A stretch of DNA of 64,000 nt from Neckera pumila (Eukaryota; Streptophyta; Bryopsida; Hypnales; Neckeraceae): positions 17,640,975-17,704,974 of the forward strand of contig OZ018409.1 in NCBI GenBank assembly GCA_963969595.1, read 5' to 3'. Under the pieces are notes generated by a model. The model was not told the DNA's origin and did not search any database. It saw only the letters and a program-made list of their open reading frames with translations. Made by a program: the position numbers and the translations under genes. The first letter of the stretch is position 1. Each line of letters starts with the position of its first letter. This document shows, in pieces, positions 22,426 through 34,110 of this stretch.

Positions 22426-24139
22426 AAGGTGGTACTATAGTTCCAAATCACAAAACATGAGTGGCTTACAAAGCAAAGTAATGGAATTCAAACATTAAAA
22501 ATTTTAACCTCAATGAATTGGTTGTCATTTGGTTCAAAGTTGCTAGATTGTAACATTTTTTAATTGAAAGTGTTTCAATTCCTAGTAACCAGATTGTGTA
22601 GTCACAACCTTGGCATGGACTTGAACTTTGACATTTTTCATAATGTAGCAAATTTGAGTGTGGAATATTCCACACCAATTCATCCCTCGGATGAAATGAT
22701 CATTTCGTCCACGGGAAGGCAGCTTCTCTGACCTCTACTAAATGTTATAATACTTGCAAGCATTCCTATATTAGATAATTTACACTTGAAAATTGTACAT
22801 TGTTGCCACACAGAAAAGCATGGATCTAGATACAACCTGTCTATAAGCTACATTTATGGGCATCATCCAATTGTTATCCTACATAAAAAGATGTTTTCAC
22901 TTGTCAAGAGTGGTGTTAATGAGGGGCTTGGAATGAATGTAGGTACAATGTTGGACTAGATCCACTATCCTAAATTACTCCTAACACCAAATGCAAACAT
23001 ATAGATTTGTTTGCCATTTAGGCCAAGAATTACGTGGTGTTAGTGAGAGGGCATTTTAGTACACCAATAGAACTTCTTCACTCCTAATATCACTCCCTAA
23101 TTCTACTCCTAATACCAAGTGCAAACACTCCTTACTTCTAAGTGACACTGTTTATTGACATCCAACTAATCAAGTATTTGGTGAGAATTTAATATAGGTA
23201 TCGATTATCTACAGGTGGACATTTAGTGTGGACATTTAGTGTGGGTGGCTTGTAAGCAATGTCATAACCGCAACATAAGGTAGTAGGCTCTAAAAGCAAC
23301 CCTTTAAGGGCTGATTCACCTTTTTTTTTATAGGTTTGCATGATCAGATTTAATTTTAGCTCATTTTTCAAAGAAAGAAAAATAGATGCCAATGAAACGT
23401 AACACAAGTGGTTTCATATTTTTTGAAGCATTTTTGAATTGGTTATAGATTATCAAAGATTTTTGTTGTAGGTACCTATTTGTAAACCTAGGTCTCCCAA
23501 AATCCGTCCTCTTGCAACATCTAAAGTGATTTGAGGAAATCAAGATCAATGATTGGCTCTCGTAATAGAAAAACAAATTTTCCTTGATGCATTCAATAGC
23601 TAAAGTGATCCATTCAAGTATCACCTCCAATCCATTCTACAACTAAGTATAGGGTCAATTTGAAGAAGCGGGTCACTTTTAGAACACACTACCTTATCAT
23701 ATTTAGTGTAGCTCTTATGCTTACAGTCAAAGCAAAGTGCCAATATATACTGTCAACGAGCTGAACTGTGACTGTACTAAGTACAAGGAAAAGAGAATAT
23801 TTATTTCTTTGCCATATTTCAAAGGATTGTTCAAAACCTCGTACAGAAGTAGGTACAAATGAATGTCATTAGGAATTTATTTCTTTGTGAAATTCAGGCA
23901 ACACAAAGTAGTAGTTTAAATTGCAGAGGCTTAAAATAATTTGAAAAAGTATGATTTTGGCAAAGTAGTGTCACACGCATTAAAGTGGAAGCACTCATTC
24001 CCATGGATTTAAGCAATTTAGCATAGCTGGAGGCATCTTTTGCTACAAAAAGTAATTTCGCGGTATTAGCAAGTGGAAATCATAAATTTTCAAAACACAA
24101 ATAGAATTTTTGGATAAGGCATCTTATTTCTATGAATTT
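22426..24139. other. Spacer shared with unit 2
   Basis: Collinear with 44,186-46,143 except for a roughly 250-bp segment present only in unit 2 (45,601-45,853). Short frames are not conserved. No gene is recognised. Confidence 0.6.
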
Positions 24140-24143
24140 TTAA

Positions 24144-25060
24144 CCCCTAAAGGACCAAGGCCTTTTTTTTGCCAAAAAACTCTCAAAACTGCCATTTCTA
24201 GAGCAAAGAGTATGAGAATCTGAAAATTGCATTTTTTGCACATCCAACCAATAGATCTTATACCTAACTAGTATGAGAATGTGTGGAAAAATTTCAAAAT
24301 TTTTGACCGCACAAGTTGCAAGATATCTGTGTTTAAAGTGAAAAAATCAAAATTTTCAGCACATTGCTGGACTAGATTTTATGACTTTGAACCATTTTAA
24401 CTTAAATTTTTGGCATGACAAAGTTTTGGACTTTAAATATTTCTAGTGGAGAATTCAATTGAGAGTAAAGGAAAAAAAAGATATTCAAAAAAACTTGATT
24501 TTCATTCTTAAAAAAATTGTTAAGTAGAAGTAGGTACAAGATAGAAGGAAGATCTAAAGTATTAATATCTTTTAGATGGAATTAAAATGCACTAATCCCA
24601 ATGGTGAGATCGTTCTAGCAAAAAAACTAAACTATGTGAAATTTTTTTTTTTAAATAATTGCAAAATTGCATTCCAAAATGAATCCTATAAGTTATATTT
24701 TTCAAGGAGATTCTCTAATTGCCCAAAAAAACAAGATTGTCCATAACTTTCTCATAAAAAATCCAAATGAAATGAATCAAAGCTTCCCAAATAGGCAAAA
24801 ATATAATCTATAAGGAAGAAAAAAAATTAATGTAAAAAAAATTTGCAAATTTTTTTTGTTGCCCCCTCTCCCCTATTTTGAGCTTATTTGGGCATAACTT
24901 CTGTTCCCGGGCACCGATTGAAAAACAAATTATATCCCCATGAAGCTTATCAGTTTTTCTATCTTCCAAAGAAAATTCAGAAAATAATGTCAAAATTCAG
25001 CCCATAGGTACCTGCCCAAAATACCATTTGTCCCCTAAACAGACAATGGTCCTTTAGGGG
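24144..25060 (+). mobile_element. TTAA-flanked element, copy A (complete, unit 1)
   Basis: 917 bp from CCCCTAAAGGACCA to its inverted copy TGGTCCTTTAGGGG, immediately flanked by TTAA at 24,140-24,143 and 25,061-25,064. The roughly 14-bp inverted ends and exact TTAA target match the piggyBac pattern. Next to the right end a second CCCCTAAA pairs with the terminal TTTAGGGG as an inverted repeat with a 13-base loop. It encodes no protein, so it would depend on a transposase made elsewhere. Confidence 0.8.
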
Positions 25061-25064
25061 TTAA

Positions 25065-27310
25065 AGTAGAACTCCCTAGGGCACCTCAACACCACATTTG
25101 TTTCTAATAAACTGCCTTGATTTCAACACGGAGATTTTAAAAAATCAATACCAACCAACCACTAATAAGCATGGGTATGGTTTCATGGTACTTTGAAGGG
25201 ACACTTTGATGGACACCTAATGTGCTGCAGCTGGTACATGGACATAATTGATGCTTCCACCTTAGTAGATTATTAGTATAGACATTTTTGCCAAAAAGAA
25301 AGGATCAATTCTAAACTTGAGTTGGACTTGTATCAAGCAATTTCTAGTTTTTGGAACATAGAAACTACTAGTATTACTTCAATAAATAAGAGAATGTAGT
25401 TCTTGTAGATATGGTGTGGGATCTTGAAGAACCAAGCTTGTCTTAGAAACCTAGTGCAAACTGTACATGCTTGTAAGTATTTGCTTATATCTATGTGCAA
25501 ATAAATATTATTTACCTCAAGTTCATCTAAATGATCATGAAAGACAATTTTCCGAGAAGATTCAAACATTACTTTAGATTAACCTTGGAATGACATAACA
25601 CTACTTGGGTGATAGGTCCCCAATCACAAATTAACTGATTCAATTTTTGAATTAATAGGTATATTCTGTATTTCTACGAGAACCCAAAAAGTCATTTATC
25701 AAAAATTTATTGTCTTTAGCATCCTTTGAAAATTACAAAATGAGAAATTACTTCCTCGTCATTCTACAAATTGGATTAGGCTGCATTCAAAAAAAAACAC
25801 AAATCTTGGAATTCGGGATTTTGCATGTTGATGGTGGGGCCTAATTAAGAGGTGAGCCTTCACCAAAGCAGGGACATGCCAAAAGTATCAGATTGGGCCA
25901 CGGCTGATTTGGCCGTCTGCTAGTGGAGATACTCCAATGAAAGCTTTATACAAGTGTTTGCATATGTTAAACCTTGCGAGCTTCAAAGTCCATATGTTGG
26001 ATGATGAATACAATGATTTAAAGCTACATTTTTCCAAATGACTTATCATTCATCAAAATTCATACTTGAATCTCAGAAAGATAACATCATTTATAAATAA
26101 ATTGATGAACTTGAGGTAAATAATGTCTTTGTTCAAGATACCAAAAAGGAAGGGCATTATCACCACATCGTTGCCAAATTTTTAAAGAAATTTTAGAAAA
26201 AAAGGTTCAACAAATGCTAAATACAAATGTATTTTTGTAAGATTCTTTTTCTTTACAAAATGAGAATTGTAAAGAAATATAATTTTCCCAAAAATTCAAA
26301 TTGGCATCTCTTTGATATTTTTTGAAATCTATTTATACATAATACTAAAATCATGAATACTTTGTTCATAAATAAATAGAGATCCCCAAAGAAATTGTGG
26401 TCATATGATTAGTAGAACAAAAAAGGGTCTTAATCTACCTTCTATCCAAACCAACACAAGTCTTTGGGATTGTTGCGCCACGTGCTCTCTTGGCGACAAG
26501 CTTTAAACTAGGAGCAATTGTACGTTTTCTTTCTTTTTGGTTCTGAATGAGGTCAATATATGTATTTATTTGCAAAATGATAAAAAGATTTGATATATCC
26601 CCTTATGTTAACTATGTAGTGAGTCCTTGTTTTATTCCTCACAAACAACTTAGTCGTTCGAGAAATTACTTCATGAATTTTTTTTTCTTTGGTCGTTGCA
26701 AGAAACACTTAATGTTTTTGTCTTTAAAATATTGTTTTTGGCCACAATGTTGCTATTGCTATAACTACTACAAATTTTGTGGGAAAGCACTGCAATACAA
26801 ATCTAGATTGTTCATTGTACTTGAATGTGCTATGACCATGGCTGGTGGTAGTACAAGAATAGTATGTGCTGCAACCTTAATAGGTCATAATGTACGATTG
26901 GGCCCTCTTTTGATAGTGGGTCAATTCTACAATACTATGCATTGCTACTGATTGCACCAGACTACTACAAAATTAGAGGGGACCAAAAATTAGTAGAAAA
27001 TGGATGCATAAATATTTTGATTTTTTATTCATTTTGAAAAAAGATCACAAAAGAGAATATAATAATGGCCATTTTTATGCACTTTGACAGTTTGACATGC
27101 TTGATTTGCACCAATTAAATACTTTTGAATGAAATTTCTTTTTCATTCAATTCTTTGCACCAAGGACACACACTTTGAGTCCATGTGTAAGCCAACACAT
27201 AAGAGAATTTGCAAAAATCTAATCATCATTATGCGCACTCTTAAAACAGCCCCTACCTCTCCAATTTTTGACTCCAAAATATGCATTTTCATGTCAAAAA
27301 TATGACGATT
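25065..27310. other. Spacer shared with unit 2, no gene supported
   Basis: Collinear with 47,070-49,318 at about 95% identity. A 134-codon plus-strand frame at 26,547-26,951 is broken by indels in the unit-2 copy and has no recognisable domain. The region lies downstream of the NLR pseudogene. Confidence 0.6.
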
Positions 27311-27327
27311 CCCCCCCCCCCCCCCCC
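27311..27327. repeat. Poly-C tract, 17 bases
   Basis: An uninterrupted run of C; the unit-2 equivalent near 49,318 has only seven. It is either a slippage-prone site or a sequencing weak spot. Confidence 0.85.
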
Positions 27328-27617
27328 TTCCAAATGCCAAAAGAAGAGATTGAATCAGAGGCTATTTAAAAACAATAAACCAATTTTCAAACTGTACAAA
27401 GAAATTACTGAATCTCTACAACTATCACATGCACAAATCTTTATTTCCAACTTCACATACATTGAACAAACACCACAAGGTGATAGTTGAGAAATCACCC
27501 GTTTAAAGTTGTGATTCACCTCATTGAGGAGAAACACATTTTCATTGTTGAAAAGGAACAATGTGATCCAGACCCATGTAGGTTCAACCCTGTAAGACAT
27601 TTCAAGCCTCCAATGCT

Positions 27618-30388
27618 TTAAGGGAGCACTTTCAAGGATGAACATCCTTGAAGGTCCAACTGGCCGATGCTCTCTGGAAGCTCACTCAAGGATTTACACC
27701 CTTCTAGTCCCAACTTCGTAAGACATTTCAAGCCGCCAATGCTTTGAGGAAGCACTTTCAAAGATAAACATCCTTCAAGATTCAACTCAATGACAGAGTT
27801 CAACTCACCAATGCTCTTTGGAAGCTCACTCAAGGATCGACACCATGTTAGACTCAACATGGAAAGACAACTCAAGCCTCCAATGCTTTGAGGAAGCACT
27901 TTCAAGGATGAACATCCCCAAAGATCCAACTCAATGAGAGAGTTCAACTCGCCGATGCTCTCCGGAAGCTCACTCACGGATTGACACCATCTTAGACTCA
28001 ACATTATAAGACAACTCAAGCCTCCAATGCTTTGAAGAAGCACTTTCAAGGATGAACATCCCAAAAGATCCAACTCAATGAGAGAGTTCAACTTGCCGAT
28101 GCTCTCCGGAAGCTCACTCAAGGATTCACACCATCTTACACTCAACATTGTAAGACATTTCAAGCCTCCAATGATTTGAGGAAGCATTTTCAAGGATGAA
28201 CATCCTTGAAGACACAACTTAATGAGAGAGTTCAACTCGTCGATGCTCTCCGGAAGCTCACTCAAGGATTCACACCCACAGAGGATCAACTTTGTAAGAC
28301 ATTTCAAGCCTCCAATGCTTTCAGGAAGCACTGTCAAGGATGAACATCCATCGAGATCCAACTCAATGAGAGAGTTCAACTCGCCGATGCTCTCCGGAAG
28401 CTCACTCAAGGATTCACACTCTGCGAGATCCAACTTTGCAAGACATTTCAAGCCTCCAATGCTTTCAGGAAGCACTTTCAAGGATGAACATCCCCAAAGA
28501 ATCAACTCAATGAGAGAGTTCAACTCGCCGATGCTCTTCGGAAGCTCACTCAAGGATTCACAACTATTTAGATCCAAAACCAAAAGAGACCTCCATCCAC
28601 ACATCTCGGGAAGCTGTCCATCAAAAAGATTTTCTGAGAGGTCAAGATATTGTAAGGCTTGCAAGTTGGAGAAGAAATACTCTGGAATAGACAATCCCTT
28701 CCTACCAATAGACATTGCCCGTAGCAAACACACTTGAAGATGAGGAGCGTCAAGTTGGTTTGGCCATTCCAAAATACTGCTCTGTACAAGTGACATCCTT
28801 TGCATCCTCTCTAGTGTCTTGTTTGCAAACAGTGATGTCAATACTTTCCCTGATTGAAACCAACATTTGTATGCACAATCCTCCGGTTTGGCTGAGTCAA
28901 TGATGTACAGTGCAAGATCCCGCATAATGTCATGGACAGTAATGTACCCAAAATCACGATTCCAATCAATCATGGACCGCTTCACAAGAATTTCAAGATG
29001 GGCCTTGGCTACATCTTCGAGATTCATTCCATCAAGTACACCAAATAGTCCCTCCGTAATCCACATCTCGCATAACTCTCCAATATAAATCTTGTAATCT
29101 TCTGGGAATGCGGCACAATACAAAAAACACATCTTTGTCACATCATGCTCTAAATTATTGTAACTCAATTGTAAGCGGTAATACATCTCATCCTCCACAT
29201 TGGAATCCAATATTGGCTTGGAGTGCTTCAATTCGTGTAAGGCAAAACACCACCCATCCATTTCATGCTTGTCTAGCATGGTACTACCGATCACTCTCAA
29301 GGCTAGATGAAGACCTTTGCATTACTTACAAACCTCTCTTGCCAAGGCTTCTGATATATTTGGTGGAAGAAGGCCATTTTCAAATGCATGAGCACAAAAC
29401 AATGTCCAACTATCCTCATCGGAAAGCAATAACACCACTTCCACTTCGGCATGAACTTTGGAAATGACTGTCATGCTTCGGATTGTTATCAAAGTTGTAG
29501 ACCCAGGAGCTGAGGCAATATTCAACCAAAACATCATTTCTTGATGATCGCATGGATTTCCCCACAATCATTTAAAATCAAGAACACCTTCATCTTGGCA
29601 AATGCATTCCACAAATATGTGCGTTGCTCCTCTTGGTTGCGATGAGCACACTCGTCTTCAAATACACCATCAGTCAAGAACTTCCCCATGGTTTTGTACA
29701 AGTCTGGAATCCTTGCATCCAAGCCAACCATAATCCACAAGATCCCATCTGATCCATAAACGGCTTTGATGTCTTCATCATTGTTCAACTTCGCAGCAAG
29801 CAAAGATTTCCCAGCTCCACCTCTTCCTTGCAAACCAAGAAAGGTGGGCTTGGCTTTTGTGTAGCTTGCCAATATGCATGTCTTCAATTTGTTGAATGGT
29901 TTTTCCACCCCGACAATCAATGGAGGAGTTGGTTGCGTCACAAAATCCACTTTTGACTTTGATTGCTTTTGAGCTGGGTTTGAAGTTTGGATACTCACAC
30001 CAATTGTGGCTAGAATTGCATTCGACCTTGCCTCATCAATTTGATCATTAATGTGTTTTAAGCGAGATGGTAACTTGCGCCACTGCCACACTTTCATCAG
30101 TCTCATCCACTTGCCACCTTTGGACTCTAGAAGACATTCTTCTAGAACACTTTGAGCATTGCTTAGTATGGCATTGAATTCTAATAACCAATTCACATGA
30201 GCTTGCTCCAAGATGGTTGAATTTCCTTCAACGACCTCTAAGAGAGGTACAATTTTATCCACCTTCACCTTGAGAGCTTTGCAACTCTGTTTGATTCTTA
30301 TTGCCCCTTTGGCAGCATTGATCACTTCATTGAGCAACAAACTCACAATTACTCCTACCAATGCTGGAGTAAAAAGTGGATCCCCCAC
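27618..30388 (-). pseudogene. NLR immune receptor pseudogene (unit 1 copy)
   Basis: This is a tandem paralogue of the intact NLR at 50,131-53,823, with the same order: RPW8-like N-terminus, NB-ARC, then 48-residue double LRRs. NLRs are cytosolic plant receptors that trigger defence when pathogen effectors are sensed. Four lesions are visible. The start ATG is GTG at 30,388. A 1-bp deletion near 29,565 destroys kinase-2, and its first Asp is also Asn (LILND in place of LILDD). A GAA-to-TAA change at 29,324 lies just before GLPL, which itself reads GLHL. A CAA-to-TAA change at 27,620 ends the seventh double LRR. There is also an in-frame deletion of about seven residues in that last repeat. The LRR array has about 6.5 double repeats against 13 in the sister gene. 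Beyond 27,618 homology fades within about 60 bp. Transcription is possible, since the upstream TATA-like site is kept, but no full receptor can be made. Confidence 0.95.
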
Positions 30389-30577
30389 GGCAAGTTGGCA
30401 ACCTATCAATTTGCCAAGAAGAAGATTTTAGACTATGATAAGAACTTAAGGAAAAGTACACGTCATCAAAAATTCAAAAAGAATTTAAACAAGATAAGAT
30501 TGTCTAGACACTTCAATGTAAAATGAAAGTGTTGAGATTAATATGCAAATTTCATGCTATTTCTATAGACATAGCCA

Positions 30578-30585
30578 TATATATA
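30578..30585 (-). promoter_or_regulatory. Candidate TATA box of the NLR pseudogene
   Basis: TATATATA lies about 190 bp upstream of the lost start codon, in the minus-strand promoter position. The equivalent site in the intact gene is near 54,012. It is assigned only from position and sequence. Confidence 0.35.
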
Positions 30586-30644
30586 CACGTAGAAAATAAA
30601 ATCCCTTACCAAGAAAAGGACCTAATTCGTAACAGTGACTATAA

Positions 30645-31841
30645 CCTTTCAAGGCCCAAGGCCTTTTTCTTGCCAAAAAACACTCAAAACTGCCATTTCT
30701 ATAGCAAAGAGTAAACTAAATTGAAAATTGTATTCTTTGCACATTGAACCGTAGGATATTGCAACCTAACTAGTACGAGGACATGTGGGAAAAATTTCAG
30801 AATTTTTGACCGCATAGATTGCAAGATATCTACATTTGAAGTGAAAAACACAAGTTTTTCAGTACATTGTGGGACTAGATTCTATGACTTTGAACATTTT
30901 TAACTGAATTTTTTTGCACTACAAAGTTTTGAGCTTTAAATCTTTAAAGTCAAAAACTGAATTGAGTTCTAGGAAGAACAAAAACAATCAAAATATTTTC
31001 ATTACTATAAAATTTGTTACGTAGAAGTAGGTATGAGATAGAAGGGAATGTGAAATATTAAGATCTTTTATATGGAATTAAAAAGTACTCATCTCAATGG
31101 TGAGAACGTTCTAGCAAAAAACTATACCTTGCAAAACTTTCCTTTCAAAAATTGTTAAAACTGCATTTAGAAATGAATTCTACAAGCCTGAAAACAAAGA
31201 TTGTCCATAACTTTCTCATAAAAAGTCCAAATGAAATGAATCAAAGCTTTCTAAGGTAGGAGGTCGAGAAATGGAGCATCTAAGCGTTGAAATTGAATTT
31301 TGGGGAGGTAAAACATCTTGACATATTTTCCTATAAATTTTCCTTCAAAGACAAGTGGAAATGAAATCTAACCCAAGTTGTTTGGTATTTTTTCAACCTT
31401 TCTGGAATTGGTTACAAATTTTTGAAGTTGAAAAAGGGTGGTCATTTGTGGTCATCAAAATGGACCACCTCGTGAAATGTGCACAAGTGGTACATTGAAG
31501 GAAGCAAAATGTACCTTCGAGTCATGTTACATTTTAATGACTCTCTATTTTACAGCCTCCTACCTTAGATAGACAAAATTATAATCTATAAGAAAAGAAG
31601 TAAAATAAAATAAAATAAATAAAATTTGCAAATTTTTTTTGTTGCTCTTTCTTACCTGTTTTGAACTTATTTGGGCATAACTTTTCTTCTCCGGCAGCAA
31701 TTGAAAAAAAAATTTATTCCCATGAAGCTTAGAAGTTTTTTAACTTCCAAAAAAGTTTTGAAAAATCACAAAAAAATTCAGCCCGTAGGTACCTGCTTGA
31801 AATCCCATTTGTCCCCCAAAGGAACAATGGGCCTTTAGGGG
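30645..31841 (+). mobile_element. TTAA-flanked element, copy E (unit 2), with nested MITE
   Basis: The right end TTTAGGGG is followed by TTAA at 31,842-31,845. The left end is mutated (TAACCTTTCAAGGCCCAAGG). Without the 312-bp MITE nested at 31,254-31,565 it is about 0.88 kb, the family's normal size. It lies about 250 bp upstream of the NLR pseudogene start. Confidence 0.75.
31254..31565. mobile_element. 312-bp MITE at a TA site (unit 2)
   Basis: The ends are AGGTAGGAGG and CCTCCTACCT, flanked by TA on both sides (31,252-31,253 and 31,566-31,567). The empty site is visible in the related element at 39,076-39,976, which reads (inverted) AAAGCTTTCTAGATAGAC without interruption. A TA target duplication fits Tc1/mariner-type MITEs, although the tip is not the usual Stowaway CTCCCTCC. 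Confidence 0.8.
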
Positions 31842-31845
31842 TTAA

Positions 31846-32580
31846 TAGAAGTGATCTTTTCATATACATGCTCAACATCAAGTTGTTGAAGTCACCATTT
31901 TCTTTAATGGTCTTGATATCCAAAACCTAGAAATTCCCCTTGTGGTCACTAAAGCGTTCTATTATTCATGGAAACTTTCATTGTGGTGCATTTGAGCTAA
32001 TTCAATTGGGGCTACATCTCATTATTCAAGACTAATGGTCTTAGATTGATTACACAACTATAATGAACACTGAGATGGAAAAAGCAAGTGCCAAAAGGTT
32101 GAAGAGAATTTCTAATGGATTCCTCTGCATATGCATTGAAAATGCATATTTATTAGATGCATGATGGAATTCGTTTACCTAATATAGCACTCTTGTTGTA
32201 CTTATAGAATCCAAAACCTCAAATCCTACATGCACTTTTTAACACTAAATATTGAGGGTATCTCTACACACTTTACAAGATACCAAAGTTAATGAGAAAA
32301 ATACAATTACCAAAAACGAAATGCTAATGAGCTCAAAAGCACATAAATACTATGACCCCCAAAAGACCAACTATGTGTCCATGCTCTGTCCAATATCCCA
32401 TAAAGATATACAAAACATGATAAATAGATACAAATGTATAGGAACATGGAAGAAAGCATGCATATGCCATTATAGATATGGATAAAGATACATAATTCCA
32501 TAACTTTTCTACATCCAGTGGACCTACTCATCCATTAATAGTATTCTTAATCCTAATATTCTTAATCCTTTTCAATCAGA
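31846..32580. other. Spacer, no gene seen
   Basis: AT-rich, with overlapping frames of 64-77 codons on both strands, none recognisable. It is identical in unit 3 and so gives no conservation signal. Confidence 0.5.
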
Positions 32581-32671
32581 AAATGACCCAAGTGTCCCAA
32601 ATGAGCATGTCATCTCTGAGTCCCCAAGGCTACTACCACATGAGAAACAAGGAACGAATTGATACCAAGAA

Positions 32672-32950
32672 ATGGCTGCGATCTTCACGGGAGAAAAGGA
32701 GCTCCTCGCTGCAGCGAATGTCAACAGACCGGTTCCAAGCCGATTTCTTCAACACACCGACAATCACAACGCGTGTTCTCGAGCTAAAATGGATGCGCTT
32801 CACTCCACAGCAATTCCAATTCTAAGCAGACTCCACCACCTCCGAGCAGCTGCAGAAGACCGCATAGAAACGCTTCCAACCTCACCTCCCAAGCTCGTCC
32901 AGCCGTCCAAGCGCAGGAATCAAACGAATCCAGACAACCAACGTCGTTGA
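32672..32950 (+). CDS. Candidate small CDS, 92 residues, unknown (unit 2)
   Basis: An ATG in excellent plant context (AAGAAATGGCTGCG) opens a 92-codon frame in DNA much more GC-rich than its surroundings. The product starts MAAIFTGEKELLAAANVNRP and has an amphipathic, possibly helical middle (LSRLHHLRAAAEDRIETL). After its TGA the same frame continues through one further stop to a 97-codon frame (32,987-33,280) with a basic stretch (NRRIRRRTRWKDFKVFLESL). This may be one larger gene broken by two stops or joined by splicing. Conflicting minus-strand frames overlap. No family is recognised. The copy at 56,109 is identical only because the duplication is recent, so it does not prove selection. 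Confidence 0.28.
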   Translation: MAAIFTGEKELLAAANVNRPVPSRFLQHTDNHNACSRAKMDALHSTAIPILSRLHHLRAAAEDRIETLPTSPPKLVQPSKRRNQTNPDNQRR

Positions 32951-33455
32951 AAACAGAAGTACAGCGCTAGGTCCCTCTAGAGCGGCATGCCAACTTCCAC
33001 ACAATCAACCTCGTCTGCGCACCCCGACACCACTGAAACAGGTCGAGTTCCGCAAGCACCACCTCTCTCGAAGGACCGCAGAGACAACCTCCTGCGCAGC
33101 ACTGCAGAAGCAAACAGAAGGATAAGAAGAAGGACGCGGTGGAAGGACTTCAAAGTCTTCCTCGAAAGCCTGAAAACGCGCACTGGATCGCGTGGGCCGG
33201 CCATCATGCAGCGCAGATATTGGCACAGCGTTTCGTTTACACGGAGTAATAAATCAATGGGAAAACTGACACAATGCTAAAACTGCTTAAATGCTTCAAA
33301 CTGAGTCGCACAATGCTTCAAACTGCTTAAATGCTTGAAAGTGACACAATGCTAAAACTGCTTAAATGCTAAAACTGACACAATGAAAGGACCAGACCTG
33401 GTGGAGCCAGCTCCAACTTCCGGGAAAAACGTGGAAAATTTTCAGTTCCGCGAGA
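32950..33455. repeat. GC-rich gene-like block, copy R3 (unit 2)
   Basis: Homologous to R1 (1,786-2,060) and, more distantly, to R2 and R4. Compared with R1 it has gained a run of short repeats at about 33,264-33,385 (ACACAATGCTAAAACTGCTT units). Confidence 0.75.
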
Positions 33456-33602
33456 CGTGTAAGTTACCCGAGTTAATCATTTCAGTTCCTTATGTATCGA
33501 GCAATACATGCGCATGGGGCCCACCTCATCCTGTTGCCCGGACAGAGGCTCTCCAAGCTGCGCTTCACGGCGCTCCGCTCAAACCCGGGGCTTGCGGAAC
33601 TT

Positions 33603-34110
33603 CTAAAGATTCATTAATTCATTCAGACCCCCACCGTGTACTAGGCGTTGTTGAATTCGAATGCGTAAACCGAACCTGTACAGCAGAACATCAAGTAATG
33701 TGTGAGAACTCTCGAACATAAACAACAACAACAGCCAAGAACTAAACCCACTCAGAACAACCCAAACATAGAAGTGGAAACCCGAAACTCCCCTATGTTT
33801 ACTTCGTCCAGAAAACCAACTCACGACACAAAACCACGACATAACTCACGCAACTTAAACATCAACTATAGCCAGCCAACAACTAACCCACTCAGAATAA
33901 CCCAAATACAGAACTGAAAACCCGAAACTCACCTCCCAAAACCAACTCAACCACGATACAAATCACGCAACTCACGCAACTCATGAAACAAAGCTCACGA
34001 CACAACTCACACAACTCACGACACAAAACCAACTCACGACAAGAAACTCACCTAAGAGAGCAGATCATGGTGTACAGCAGAGAGAGCAGATTACGCGAGG
34101 CGGAGCTCAT
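33603..34110 (-). other. Candidate two-exon small gene or 5' gene end (unit 2)
   Basis: On the minus strand a CpG-rich leader is followed by an ATG at 34,110. A 59-base exon ends at 34,052 in front of a strong donor (AG|GTGAGT). A matching acceptor (TGCTGTACAG|GTTCGG) at 33,675 continues the frame for 73 bases to a stop at 33,603, giving a 43-residue peptide (MSSASRNLLSLL...). The intron would be GT-rich, with repeated GTCGTGAGTT words. Upstream are telo-box-like TTTAGGG (near 34,270) and a GCCGTTGGATC motif, both common in plant promoters. It could be a short coding gene, the 5' end of a longer gene, or a non-coding transcript. No product is recognised. Confidence 0.25.

Noticed and set aside
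26547..26951. 134-codon plus-strand frame
   Set aside because: The unit-2 counterpart is broken by indels, and no domain or start context supports it.
28222..28737. Plus-strand frame of 171 codons (and similar ones at 50,648-52,171) with repeated MREFNSPML...
   Set aside because: These are antisense to the LRR repeats. The 144-bp period is a multiple of three, so the complementary frame stays open by construction.
32977..33226. Minus-strand frames of 73-76 codons in the GC-rich block (MMAGPRDPV..., MPISALHDG...)
   Set aside because: They overlap the better-supported plus-strand frame. Indels in R2 and R4 disrupt them, and the leucine-rich tract comes from a GAAGAAGGA repeat on the other strand.
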